Source: Bacillota bacterium
Lineage (GTDB): Bacteria; Bacillota; Clostridia; Christensenellales; SZUA-584
Assembly (NCBI GenBank): GCA_023459495.1
Contig: JAEWTL010000059.1
Span: forward strand, 130,455-194,454
Direction: 5' to 3'
Length of the DNA: 64,000 bases
A program made the position numbers and the translations under genes. The notes beneath the pieces were generated by a model. That model did no database searches, was not told where the DNA came from, and was given only the letters and a program-made list of their open reading frames with translations. This document shows positions 8,312 through 19,600 of this stretch, in pieces (the first letter of the stretch is position 1; every line of letters starts with the position of its first letter).

Positions 8312-10639
8312 TCAGAATTTGCCGAATTCGTCATCGCTCAGCATGATACGGGGATTGGAGGATGTCTCATGCTGATCTTCCGGATGAGGCGCAGCCTTCG
8401 ACTGCACACTGCTGACTGTCGGGTCAGCCTCCTGCAGTGTGAAGCGTCCGACCATGTCTTTAAGCATCTCCGCTTGGCTTGAAAGCTCCTCTGCTGATGC
8501 GGCGGTTTCTTCGGAGGTCGCAGAGTTGGTTTGAACGACCTGACTCAGCTGATCAATGCCGTTGTTTACTTGCGTGATGCCTGACGCCTGTTGATCGGAA
8601 GCAATCGCAATCTCGCCCATGAGCGTTGCCGCATCTTCAACAGCTTCCACGATTTCGGACAGTGCCGCGGCGGTTTTATCGGCGATCTGTGTGCCTGCTT
8701 CAGCTTTCTTCACCGAACCCTCAATCAGCGCGGTGGTTTCCTGAGCAGCCTTTGCGCTGCGGGCTGCAAGGTTGCGCACCTCTTCCGCAACCACCGCGAA
8801 GCCCTTGCCGTGTGCGCCTGCCCTTGCGGCTTCCACCGCTGCGTTGAGTGCGAGTATATTGGTCTGGAACGCGATATCGTCGATGACCTTGATGATTTTG
8901 GAGATGTTGGCGGAAGCCTCGTTAATTTCGATCATCGCAGACTGCATATGTTTCATCTGCTCGCTTCCGTCCGCTGCGCTGCTTCGGGCGTTGACCGCAA
9001 GCCCGTTTGCCCTGTTGGCGCTGACGGCGTTCCGCCTTGTTTGCTCAGCGATTTGCGTGACTGTGGCTGTTAATTCTTCAATTGCGCTCGCCTGCTCGGT
9101 AGCGCCCTGTGATATCTCCTGGCTGCCGTCCGAGACCTGCCTCGTGCCGGAAGCCACCTGCTCGGCAGCGATGTTGATATCGGACAGTACGCGACTTAAA
9201 GACTCGGCAATACTGTTGATGGAATCCTTGAACACGACGAAGTCACCCTGGTATTCGCTTTCGATACTCACGCTTAAATCTCCGGACGACATCGACGCCA
9301 ACATCTGCGATATTTCTTCAATATAGGTCTTCAGTGTATTCACGGTCAAATGCAGGTTTTCACTGATCTTGCCGAAGAGTTCGAACAGCTCCATGGTATC
9401 GGAATCGGGCTCGGCGACCGCCATGTCACAGTACAGTTCGCCCTTCGACAGCCGTTCAAGGTTAACGACCAGCTTATCGACCTCCGCGGACTGGTATTTC
9501 GCCTGCTTGTCTGCCACGACGCGCGCCTGTTCGATATTCTTGAATGCCTCGCGGACGTTTTGGTCCAGCACGGTTGTAAGCTGCCCAATCTCATCTTTCG
9601 ACTTGTTAACGATAGGCTGGTCCAGTTCTCCTGATGCCAGCGCATTCGCGAGTTTGGCAGCCGCCTTCACGGGCTTAACAATGCTGCTGGAGATGACGTA
9701 TGTCATAATGGCGACCAGCAGCAAGCTGGCTCCGATGATGATTAAAATCGCCAGGGTAAGGTTATTGACCGGAGCCATCAGATCCTCATCCGATATGGAA
9801 TATGCCATGCTCCAGTTTGGCGTGGAGGGTATGGATGCATACACGGCATGATAGGTATCCCCGTTTGCGTCTGTATAAGCCTCTAGTCCGTTCATTCCCA
9901 TTACCATTTTAACCGCTATCTTATCCAGATTCTTATATCCCGCTTCCGAGGAATCCCGGGCATTGAGGCTCAGCCTGACGTTTTCATCGGGGTGTGCGAT
10001 GACCAGCCCCGTATTATCTGTAATCCACGCGAAGCCGTTATCGCCTATTTTTATTTCAGAGATGGTCTCGTTAAATGAATCCAACAATATTGTTGCCGCA
10101 AAAATACCAGTGCTTTTTCCGTCAGCATCCTTAATGACCTGTGCGACAACGAAAACGGTTTTGCCGGTGACCTTAGATGTTACCGGATTGCTGATGGCGT
10201 AACTCTTGCCGCCGTTTTGTAATTCTTTAAAGTAGTCCCGATCGGCAATCGAGCCTTCTGTTCCCAAAGAGGAATAGAAGTTTCCCTGCATGTCGGAATA
10301 CAGCACCGTCTCAAAATCAGGTCGGAGATTACCCTGGCTTTGTTTAATGACGCTCCTGATATGCTGCATATATCCGGTCTTAAATTCACTGCGCTGTGCC
10401 AATGCCTGTACGTCATAGACAATGCCCTGCACATATTTACCAACCTCGTCCGCCCTTGCCAATACCACCTGGGTCGTTATATCGTTGTTGAGCGTAACGA
10501 GCGTACCACTCATGCTGTTTAATATAAAGACGGCTACGCCAGCCAAAATCACCGTCAAAGTCACCAAGAAATAGAGCAGCATCTTTCTTTTCAGCGACTT
10601 CGTCCGTTTTTTGATTCTTGGTGCTTTCTGCTTCTTCAT
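8312..10639 (-). CDS. Methyl-accepting chemotaxis protein 1
   Basis: This 775-residue transmembrane chemoreceptor signals to CheA/CheW. TM1 is near residues 21-42; a large extracytoplasmic dCache-like sensor follows (LYSDMQGNFYSSLGTEGSI, ADRDYFKEL, FAWITDNTGLVIAHPD). TM2 is near 290-318, then a HAMP domain and a second HAMP-like stretch (LASMSSGDLSVSIES). The signalling hairpin tip is intact (IAFQTNILALNAAVEAARAG, GKGFAVVAEEVRNLA). The C-terminus ends LSDDEFGKF rather than in an NWETF-type tether. GAGAGGGAAAG precedes the ATG. It is a close paralogue of the next gene. No convincing sigma-28 promoter is seen directly upstream. Confidence 0.96.
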   Translation of the reverse strand: MKKQKAPRIKKRTKSLKRKMLLYFLVTLTVILAGVAVFILNSMSGTLVTLNNDITTQVVLARADEVGKYVQGIVYDVQALAQRSEFKTGYMQHIRSVIKQSQGNLRPDFETVLYSDMQGNFYSSLGTEGSIADRDYFKELQNGGKSYAISNPVTSKVTGKTVFVVAQVIKDADGKSTGIFAATILLDSFNETISEIKIGDNGFAWITDNTGLVIAHPDENVRLSLNARDSSEAGYKNLDKIAVKMVMGMNGLEAYTDANGDTYHAVYASIPSTPNWSMAYSISDEDLMAPVNNLTLAILIIIGASLLLVAIMTYVISSSIVKPVKAAAKLANALASGELDQPIVNKSKDEIGQLTTVLDQNVREAFKNIEQARVVADKQAKYQSAEVDKLVVNLERLSKGELYCDMAVAEPDSDTMELFELFGKISENLHLTVNTLKTYIEEISQMLASMSSGDLSVSIESEYQGDFVVFKDSINSIAESLSRVLSDINIAAEQVASGTRQVSDGSQEISQGATEQASAIEELTATVTQIAEQTRRNAVSANRANGLAVNARSSAADGSEQMKHMQSAMIEINEASANISKIIKVIDDIAFQTNILALNAAVEAARAGAHGKGFAVVAEEVRNLAARSAKAAQETTALIEGSVKKAEAGTQIADKTAAALSEIVEAVEDAATLMGEIAIASDQQASGITQVNNGIDQLSQVVQTNSATSEETAASAEELSSQAEMLKDMVGRFTLQEADPTVSSVQSKAAPHPEDQHETSSNPRIMLSDDEFGKF

Positions 10640-10984
10640 CTTTCCCTCTCCGTGTTGTTATTTGTTAATCTCAAATTGCCCCTGATGTAAAGTTAGTGTT
10701 CTGCATGACGGAGGGCATTCTGATTAAGGCAATTATTTTTGTTTGCTAATATGTTACTTAAATTACATGCTAAAAGCCTGATAGTTCTTTCATTCCATAG
10801 GCTACAACCCTTTCAGTTTGCTTTTTGAGGCGCATACAAAAAATATTCCCTGCTTTAACCATCGGGATTTTGCATGGTGACTTAACCAATCTGCCTTACT
10901 AAAATACTTGCGTTTTAGTACTACACCAGGTAAACACAGCATGAATGAGCGGTAAAGAGAACAAAAAAGCAGAGTGATGAGGGA
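10640..10984. other. Intergenic region with an inverted repeat
   Basis: This gap of about 345 bases between the two chemoreceptor genes holds no convincing gene. It is AT-richer than its surroundings. TACTAAAA (10897-10904) and TTTTAGTA (10913-10920) form a perfect 8-bp inverted repeat without a T tail. On the minus strand TTAA-N15-CCCGATGG near 10858-10885 faintly resembles a sigma-28 promoter for the first receptor, but it lies over 200 bases from its start. Confidence 0.45.
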
Positions 10985-11019
10985 CAAAAAGAGAGCGACA
11001 GCTGTGCTTATCGCTCTCT
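10985..11019 (-). terminator. Terminator of the second chemoreceptor gene
   Basis: On the minus strand AGAGAGCGA (11019-11011) pairs with TCGCTCTCT (10998-10990), followed by TTTTTG. Confidence 0.85.
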
Positions 11020-11049
11020 CTTATCGGTATTAGTTATAACGTATGGCGA

Positions 11050-13374
11050 TTAATATTTTCCGAAATCGGCATCGTTCAGTATGATCCGACGGCCGGGGGC
11101 AGCAGCAGGTTTTTCGCTTTGAGCTGAAGGTGTTTGCTGTACCTTCCGGACCTTTTCTCCAGTTTCCTGCAGCGTGAAACGACCGACCATATTTTTGAGC
11201 ATCTCTGCCTGGCTGGAAAGCTCCTCTGCCGAGGCGGCGGTTTCCTCAGAGGTCGCGGAGTTGGTCTGGACAACCTGACTTAATTGCTCAATTCCCTGAT
11301 TGACCTGCGCAATTCCGCTGGCCTGCTCGCCGGACGCAGCGGCGATCTCGCTGACCAACTGGGCTGCCTTTTCTACACCAACCACGATATCTGCCAACGC
11401 TCCTGCCGTCTCATCCGCGATTCTTGTTCCCGCTTCGGTCTTTTTGATCGATCCTTCGATGAGTGCTGTCGTTTCTTTGGCAGCGCTTGCGCTCCTGCCA
11501 GCCAGATTGCGTACCTCTTCGGCTACGACCGCAAACCCTTTGCCATGAACGCCTGCCCTTGCGGCTTCCACCGCGGCGTTCAGTGCCAGTATATTGGTCT
11601 GGAACGCGATGTCGTCGATAACCTTGATGATCTTGGAGATGTTCTCAGAGGCATCGTTAATCTCGGCCATAGCGTTTTGCATCGCCTTCATCTGATCATT
11701 GCCATTAGCAGCATCGGTCTGAGCGGCTGTCGTCAGTTCATTCGCGCGGTTGGCGTTCATAGCGTTCTGCTTCGTCTGCGCCGCAATCTGGGTAAGCGTT
11801 GCGGACAATTCTTCAATCGCACCGGCCTGCTCCGTCGCACCCTGCGATATCGCCTGGCTGCCATCGGATACCTGCGAGGTACCCGCGGCCACCTGTTCCG
11901 CTGCGATGTTGATTTCCGACATGACCTGGCTCAAGGAACCCGCGATGCTGTTGATGGAATCCTTCAGCGCAACAAAGTCGCCGCGGTAGTCGCTTTGTAT
12001 GACCACGCTCAAGTCTCCGGATGCCATTGCGCCAAGAGCGACGGATATTTCTTCAATATAAGTCTTCAGGGTGTTCACGGTCAGGTGCAGGTTGTCGCTG
12101 ATCTTGGTGAACAGATCGAACAACTCTTTTGTATCGTCGTCCGGATTCGCTACGATCATATCGCAATACAGCTCGCCGGAGGACAGCCGGTCAAGATTGA
12201 CAACCAGCTTGTCCACCTCGCCGGATTGATATTCCGCTTGTTTTTTGGCTACGATCCGCGCTTTCTCGATGCTTTTGAAAGCTGCGCGTACCTCGTTGTC
12301 AAGTACGCGGCCGAGTTGTCCGATCTCGTCTTTGGACTTGATGACAACAGTTTTATCAAGTTCGCCCGAGGCCAGTGCGGTCGCGAGCCCTGCCGCTTCT
12401 TTAACGGGCTTTACAATGCTGTTGGACAGCAGGTAAACAAAGCCGCTCACCACCAGTAAACCGGCTGATACGATGATCAGAATGGTGATAAGGAGGCTGT
12501 TGACCGGTGCCATCATATCGGCATCCGATATTGAATACGCAAAGCTCCAGTTAGGAGTCGATGGTATAGGCGTATAAACGGCATAGAATTTTTCACCCTT
12601 TGCGTTGGTATATTCGTCCATTCCGCCTTGCCCGGATATCATTTTTTCACCGACCGCATTGAGTCCGTTGAAGCCTTGCTGGTCGGAACCTGTAGCGTTC
12701 AGTGTGAGTCGAATGCTTTCGTCAGGATGCGCAATAACGAGCCCGGTATTGTCCGCAATCCAGGGAAAGCCTGTGTCGCCGATTTTGATCGACTCAATAA
12801 CGCTGTTAAAGGTATCTGTCAGGATCGTAGCAGCAAACACGCCTATCGTTTTGCCGCTGCTGTCTTTCACTGCATGAGCAACGACGAAAATGTTCGCTCC
12901 TGTGGCCTTGGATACCACCGGATTGCTGATGGCATGCTCCTGACCGTCGTTAACAATTTCCTGGAAGTATTCCCGGTCCGCTATTGAACCTTCGGTGCCT
13001 AGTGATGTATAGAATGAGCCGTCCAACTCGGCATAGAGAAGCATCTCGAAGTCAGATCTTAACGATGACTGCTTTGACTCGATGTCGCTTTTAATACTCG
13101 CTATATTTCCGGATGAAATCGTACTTCTTTCGGCCATTGTGCCGACCTCATGCAGGATACCGTCGACATATTTCCCAACTTCCGCCGCTCTTGCCAAAAC
13201 TACCTGCTCAGTCAGTTCATCGTTCAGATGAATAATGGCGCTGCTGGCATTGGTAATGATGAGTACTCCTGCCAAAGTGAAAATTACTAACAACAGACCT
13301 AAGAAATAAGCCATCATTCGGGTTTTGAGCGAGCGAGATCTTTCTGGTCGCTTTTTTGGATTCTTCTTATTCAT
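11050..13374 (-). CDS. Methyl-accepting chemotaxis protein 2
   Basis: This 774-residue chemoreceptor has the same architecture as its neighbour throughout: TM1 near 20-44, dCache-like ligand domain (LYAELDGSFYTSLGTEGSI, FPWIADNTGLVIAHPD), TM2, HAMP, a second HAMP-like segment and the signalling domain with IAFQTNILALNAAVEAARAG. The ligand domains differ more than the signalling domains, as expected after duplication and divergence in ligand. The C-terminal tail ILNDADFGKY mirrors that of paralogue 1. The ATG follows GGGGGGAA. A sigma-28-like promoter lies about 90 bases upstream of the start. Confidence 0.96.
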   Translation of the reverse strand: MNKKNPKKRPERSRSLKTRMMAYFLGLLLVIFTLAGVLIITNASSAIIHLNDELTEQVVLARAAEVGKYVDGILHEVGTMAERSTISSGNIASIKSDIESKQSSLRSDFEMLLYAELDGSFYTSLGTEGSIADREYFQEIVNDGQEHAISNPVVSKATGANIFVVAHAVKDSSGKTIGVFAATILTDTFNSVIESIKIGDTGFPWIADNTGLVIAHPDESIRLTLNATGSDQQGFNGLNAVGEKMISGQGGMDEYTNAKGEKFYAVYTPIPSTPNWSFAYSISDADMMAPVNSLLITILIIVSAGLLVVSGFVYLLSNSIVKPVKEAAGLATALASGELDKTVVIKSKDEIGQLGRVLDNEVRAAFKSIEKARIVAKKQAEYQSGEVDKLVVNLDRLSSGELYCDMIVANPDDDTKELFDLFTKISDNLHLTVNTLKTYIEEISVALGAMASGDLSVVIQSDYRGDFVALKDSINSIAGSLSQVMSEINIAAEQVAAGTSQVSDGSQAISQGATEQAGAIEELSATLTQIAAQTKQNAMNANRANELTTAAQTDAANGNDQMKAMQNAMAEINDASENISKIIKVIDDIAFQTNILALNAAVEAARAGVHGKGFAVVAEEVRNLAGRSASAAKETTALIEGSIKKTEAGTRIADETAGALADIVVGVEKAAQLVSEIAAASGEQASGIAQVNQGIEQLSQVVQTNSATSEETAASAEELSSQAEMLKNMVGRFTLQETGEKVRKVQQTPSAQSEKPAAAPGRRIILNDADFGKY

Positions 13375-13463
13375 TTTTATTCCCCCCTGTGGATTGTGCC
13401 GTCAGCCCGAAAGGTGCGTAGGGTTTGCATCAATCAAGCTGGGCACTTTTATTATTCATAATT

Positions 13464-13491
13464 ATTATCGGTTAGAATATATAAAACTTTA
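13464..13491 (-). promoter_or_regulatory. Sigma-28/SigD-like promoter of chemoreceptor 2
   Basis: On the minus strand TAAA (13491-13488), 16 bases, CCGATAAT (13471-13464). This closely fits the flagellar sigma consensus (TAAA-N15/16-CCGATAT), and the gene it faces is a chemoreceptor. Confidence 0.7.
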
Positions 13492-13575
13492 AATAATTAA
13501 AATCTTAAATAAAGATTACATTTCTACAGAAAAGCTTTTTTGAATTGCCGGGCGAGAAAAGAGAATAATAAAAAA

Positions 13576-13589
13576 ATGACGCAGGTCAT
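13576..13589 (+). promoter_or_regulatory. Short inverted repeat before the glucan synthase gene
   Basis: ATGAC-gcag-GTCAT sits directly upstream of the GGGAGGAA ribosome binding site. It could be a small operator or translational hairpin; evidence is limited to its symmetry and position. Confidence 0.3.
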
Positions 13590-13603
13590 CTTGGGAGGAA
13601 TTT

Positions 13604-16600
13604 ATGCGCGGCGACAACGACATTCCATTTAACATACTTGACGATATTTCGCTGTCCCATCAGGAGCTGCTGTCTTATGCAGCCACGCTTGCGTTGTCCC
13701 AAAAGGTCTATGAGAAGCGGGTGGACTATGCGCAGCTGCACCTTGGAGAAGCGCGCCGCAATATCGAAAACGCCTACTTGGCGGCGCGGCAGAGCAAATA
13801 CAGCGGCAGAGAGCTGCCTGCCATTTCTGAGTGGTTTTACGATAATCGGTTCTTATTCATTGAGCAGATCAAGCAGATCGAGTTGAACAAAAGCGCACAG
13901 AAGCTGCCTCACATCAAATCCGGCCGCTTTGCAAACGTGCCGCGCAGCTTTGCGCTGGCGGTGGAGCTTGCGCGCTACAGCGCTTTTCATCTTTCTGTAT
14001 CCGGTATTGAGGAGTTCCTGGAAGCGTACCAGAAGGAGACAGGACTGAACTCCGGCGAACTGTGGGTGTTTGTGGATATGCTCAAAGCCGCGCTGCTCTG
14101 CGCCGTATCAGAACTGGCCCGACGCAGCGTGGAGAGCGTCAAGATGCGCCTGCGCGCGCAGCGTTTCTGCATCCGCCTCGGCCAGCAGCCGCTGCCCGAG
14201 GTGTTGGATGAATTCCGAGCCGTACTTTCACACCCATTGTTTATCGAACACGTGATGGCGCTGACCCGCGAACATGCAAATGCCGCTTCTGTAACGGAAG
14301 CTATCGACGCGCGGCTTTCCGTAGCTGATCTGTCCGCTGCCAAGCTCGTCAAGCAGGCGCATGCGGCGCAGGCCAAGAACCTACTACATATTGAAGGCGC
14401 GGTTTCCTCGCTCCGCATGCTGGCCAAGATCAGCTTCGAATCTATATTCGAAGACGTCTCCGTGGTTCACAAGTGCCTGTGTGTCGACGAGACTTACCCG
14501 CTGATGGACTTCGATTCGCGCGAGCACTACCGCCGCTGCATCACGCAGATTGCGTCGTCTATGAACGCCTCCGAACCTGCGGTCGCACGGGCCGCGGTAC
14601 GGCTGGCTGCAGCTTCCGGAGAGCACGTGGGGCGTTTTCTCACGGGAGACAAACGCGAAGACCTGCTGCGGGTGCTCGGCAAACTGCCGATCAAGGTGCG
14701 TTTCATCGCCTTCTGCAAGCGGCACATGCTGCTGATCTATGCTGGCGGCGCGATCATCTCCGCCGTGGTTTCGGCTGCGCTCCTTTGCCTGCCGCTGTTT
14801 TTTCTCTATCCACCGATATACGGCATCATCGGCTTTATCATCAGCCTGATCCCGGTATATTCCGTGGCCATGTCGGTGAACAATCGGATATTCACACTCA
14901 TCACCAAGCCTGATTTTCTTCCTAAGCTGGAATTTAAAGAGGGCATTCCTGCGGAGTATGCAACTATGGTGGTGGTCCCTGCGCTGGTGCTGGGTGCAGA
15001 CGAAGGACGCGAACTGCTCGAAAAGATGGAGGTGTATTACGCGGCTAACCACCAGCCCAACCTCTATTTCACGCTGCTGTCCGATTTCAAGGAAGCGGGC
15101 GGGGAGACCGCACAGGGCGAGGAAGACACCATTGAGCGTATTGTGCAGGCCGTGGAGGAACTCAATGCGCGTAGCGACGCACCGGTGTTCTTCTACGCAC
15201 AGCGCAAACGCACCCCACTGCCCCAAAAGGGCCGCTTCGGAGGCTGGGAACGCAAGCGCGGCGCGCTGCTCGACTTCTGCAGCCTGCTGCGCGGCGACAG
15301 CTCCGCTTTTGCGCACGTGACGGAGGGGCTGCCGCAGAACGTCAAGTATGTCATCACGCTGGACGCGGACACCGAATTGCAGCGCGACGCCGTGGTGCAC
15401 ATGGTGGGCGCGATGGCGCACCCGCTGAGCCGTCCGGCTGTGGACGAGGCGACGAATACGGTCCGGCACGGTCACGCGATCATGCAACCACGCATCGGTA
15501 TTGATGTAGTGAGCGCCGCACAGACGCGGTTCTCACTCGTATCGTCGGGCTCGCCGGGGCTTGATGCTTACTCCGGTGCGGCATCAGACGTATATCAGGA
15601 TGGGTTTGGCACGGGTATCTACACGGGCAAGGGCATATTTGATCTGGACGTCTATATGCGGGTGCTTAAGGACGCTTTTCCGGATAACCGCATCTTAAGT
15701 CACGACCTCATCGAGGGCAGCTATCTGCGCTGCGCATTGCTGACTGACGTGGTGCTGATGGACGGATTTCCTGCCAAGTATCTCTCCTGGGCGAAGCGGC
15801 AGCACCGTTGGATACGCGGCGACTGGCAGCTGCTGCCGTGGCTGAAGCGCACGGTGCAGACGAAGCAAGGGAGTGCGAAGAACCCACTGCCCGGACTCGC
15901 TCGCTTTCAGATCATCGACAATCTGAGACGGAGCCTTACGATACCGCTGAGTTTCATTGTCATTCTGCTGTCGCAGACGGCGTTTTATCACTCTGCGATC
16001 TTCTGGTTCATATCGGGCATACTGCCGCTGTTCATTGACGGCATTCTCGACTTTGCACTGCGCATTGTGACCCTGATGCGCGGTGCGGGCAAGGGCGTCA
16101 CGCTGCGGGACGTGTGGCTGGAAACGCGTACCGCCTTTGAGCAGGCGTTCTATAAGTTCGCCTTCCTGCCATTTGAGACATGGATGACGCTGGATGCCGT
16201 GGGGCGCACCATCGGACGGTTGTTTACCAAGAAAAAGATGCTCGAATGGGTGACCGCGGCGGAAGGGGAGAAAGGCGCTCGGGAAGGCAACGCTCAGTAT
16301 TGGCGTCGAATGAAGATTGCTCCGCTGCTGGCAGCGATTTTATATGTACTGTCCATTGTGGTAACCGGGTCGTTTTCGATCATTGCCTTCATTGTATTTG
16401 CGATATGGTTCTTCGCGCCGTCCATCGCATACGCAATCAGCCGCCCGCGCGTACGCAAACGCAGTACGCTCGACGCAAAGCAGCGCGCTTATCTGGAGGA
16501 CGTGGCGCTCAAAACGTGGCGCTTCTTCGAGCACTTCTCTGAGGAGAAGGAATACTTCTGGATGTCCGACAATTATCAGCAGAGCCCCAAAAAAGGCCTC

Positions 16601-19600
16601 GCTAAGCGTACGTCGCCCACCAACATCGCCTTTTCCATGGCGGTCAGCATCTGTGCATATTACTTCGGCTTTACCACGCTTTCCGAAACCATGGGGCGGA
16701 TTGACCGCTGCCTGGCAGGCATCGAACGGGCAGAAAAATGGAAAGGGCATCTTTATAACTGGTACGATATCGTTACGCTCACGCCGCTGGAGCCCCGTTA
16801 CATCTCCTCGGTGGACAGCGGCAACCTTGCGTGCTACCTCATCGTGGCGGATGCGGCCGTGGCGGATATGGTCTCCCGACCCATGGCGGCTTTTTTGCAG
16901 CTGGGGTTGCCTGCGGTCTCACGCGAGGCACAGCGCGAGGTTTCGCTGTGCATCGGAGATGACATCTTCAACGCCGTATACGCGCTGCGCCACATCGAAG
17001 ACACGGGCGACACGCTGAGCAGCCACAAGAAAAGGCTCGAAGCGTATTTGAACGGATACGCCGGATGGGCGGCATTGCTGTGTGATTTCCCTACGGGTTA
17101 TGTAAACCGCTACAGCGAACTGACACAGGCGTTGCGTGATGCGCTGCGCAGCGTATCGGTGCGCGAGTACGGCAAAATATACCGCGAGGTACTGGAACTG
17201 CTGCCGCCTATTATTGAGCAGGCAGCCACGGCGGGCGACGCAGAGGTGCTGACCTGGGTGCGCAGCATGGAACGCGCCTTGTCCGAGGGATATATCGCGT
17301 GCCGCAGGCTGGCCCAGCGCGCCGGACGGATCAGCCGCAGGCTGCTGGCCGCGTTCAACGCGATGGACTTCACGGCGCTGTACGACTCGGAGAAGGAGCT
17401 GTTCTCCATCGGCTACGATGTACGGGCCGGGCAGCTCAGCGAGACGCATTACGATTTGCTGGCCTCCGAGGCGCGCCAGACGAGCTTTATCGCCATCGCG
17501 AAAGGCGAAGCGCCCGGTAAGCATTGGTTCCGGCTCGCGCGGCCTTTGGCAGTGGCGGGCGAGGGGCGGGTGCTGCTCTCTTGGGGTGGCACAATGTTCG
17601 AATACTTTATGCCGCTCATCATCCTGCGCGCCTTCGACCATACGCTGATGTCCGAGACCTATCAGTCTGCGCTGGCGTTGCAAATGGCTTATACCGAGCC
17701 GCGCATGATCCCGTGGGGCGTGTCCGAGTCGGGCTATTACGCCTTCGACCTGCACATGAATTACCAGTACAAGGCGTTCGGAATACCGTCGCTCGGCATG
17801 AAGTCCGGCTTGGTGCGCGAAACAGTGGTATCGCCTTATTCGGCGGCACTCGCGTTGCAGGTGAATCCCGCGGCGGCGCTTGCCGATCTCATGCGGTTTG
17901 AGAAAATAGGGGCGCTGGGGCGTTACGGCTTCTTTGAGGCAGTGGACTATACGCCGAACCGGATGCAGAAGGGCAAAAGAAAGCGCATCGTCAAGAGTTA
18001 CATGGCACACCATCAGGGCATGGTGCTCGCGTCCATCCTCAACGCGCTGCAGGACGGACGGCTGCAAACGCTGTTCCACAGCGCAACCATCGTCAAAGCG
18101 ACCGAGATGCTGCTCAAGGAAAAGGTGCCGCCGCGTAGCGTCGTACTCAGCCCCGGCGAGAAGCAACCGGAGGAGCCCGCCTTTTCGGAGGAGATTCGGG
18201 CCGCACGCGCCTATGCGCATTTCACTGGCTATCCAGAAGCGCATTTCCTGTCCAATGGTAGCTACACGGTGATGGTCACGCAGTACGGCACGGGCTATTC
18301 CGCGTACCGGGGCAGTCTCGTGACGCGTTTTATGGGCGACTGCCTGCGCGATGCGCCGGGCGTGCACGTCTATATCCGCGACGCCGTCAGCGGCAACGTG
18401 TGGTCGGCCACGCTGTTGCCTACGTGTGTCCGCGCGGACCGGGAAAAAGCGGTGTTCGAGCCGCATAAGGCTACGTTTGAGCGCGCCTTGGGCAGCGTGG
18501 AGACCATCATGGAGGTGTGCGTCTCGCCCGAGAACGACATGGAGGTACGCAGCCTCGAGATCCGCAATACCGGCGATATGCCCGCACGACTGGAGATCTG
18601 CTGCGCTTTTTCACCCGCGCTTGCACCGCAGCGCGATTTTATGGCGCATCCGTCGTTCGTGGAGCTGTTCATCGACACGGAAACCGATGCAGCCAACGCG
18701 GCGGTTTACGCGCGGCGGCGGGGGAGCGAGCTGTGTTGCGGCATTAAGGCGTGTGCCTGTGAAACCGCGGAGCTGATGACCGACCGCGCGGCGATATTCG
18801 GACGCAATGTCGTAGGTATACCCGCGTGGGCAATGCCGCGCGCACAAGGCGACGTGGCACGGGCGCTGGGCGTGCAGTGCGGCGTAACCGTGCCGCCGGG
18901 AGAGACGCGTGCCGTGTCCTTTGCCATTGCTGCGGGAAAGTCCCGGCAGGCCGTGGCGGAGAACCTTTCCGGTATGACGGGCGAGGAGGATGTCCGGCGG
19001 CTGGTTCACCTTGCGTGGACGCATGCGCAGGTAGAGATGCGCTATCTGAAGCTGAAGGAAACGGAAGCCGCGCTGTTCCAGCGGATCGCGTCGCGCACCG
19101 TGCTGCCCGTACCGCCGTGTGTGGCTCCCGCCGGGCCAATGTCCGTTGGCATGCTGTGGAAGCACGGCATATCGGGTGACGATCCGATCATCTGCCTGCA
19201 CGCGCACGACGCGGAACGCGCCGAAACTGTGCGCGTCATGGGCAAGGCGATGGAGTACATGCGGCTGAAAGGCATCAACGCCCAGCTGGCCATTATATAT
19301 GACGGTGGGGCGCAGTATCTGTGCCCGTTGCGCGACCGCGTGGAGGAAGCCGCGCAGGCCGCGCCGACCGGGCGGATCGTCGCACTATCCAGCGCGCATG
19401 TGGAAGCCGCGGACATCGCCGCAGTGGACGCGGCATCCTGTTTGATCCTATCGGACGAGCAGACGCTGCTTGAACAGCTCAAAACGGAGCATCCCGCGAC
19501 GGCACAGCAGGCCTTCCAACCAGCAGGAGAACCGGTGCATGCGCGGCTGCCACGCCAGATTCGCGCGTTCGATAACGGCATCGGCGGGTACATGAGTCAC

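Noticed and set aside
10802..10987. 61-codon minus-strand frame between the chemoreceptor genes
   Set aside because: No good ribosome site and no recognisable features; it lies in an AT-richer intergenic region.
11284..12459. 391-codon plus-strand open frame opposite chemoreceptor 2
   Set aside because: Similar shadow frames appear opposite chemoreceptor 1, following the conserved signalling domain on the other strand; no motifs.
16919..18466. 515-codon minus-strand open frame within the glucan synthase gene
   Set aside because: His/Arg/Gln-rich translation without recognisable motifs; it is the mirror of the coding strand.
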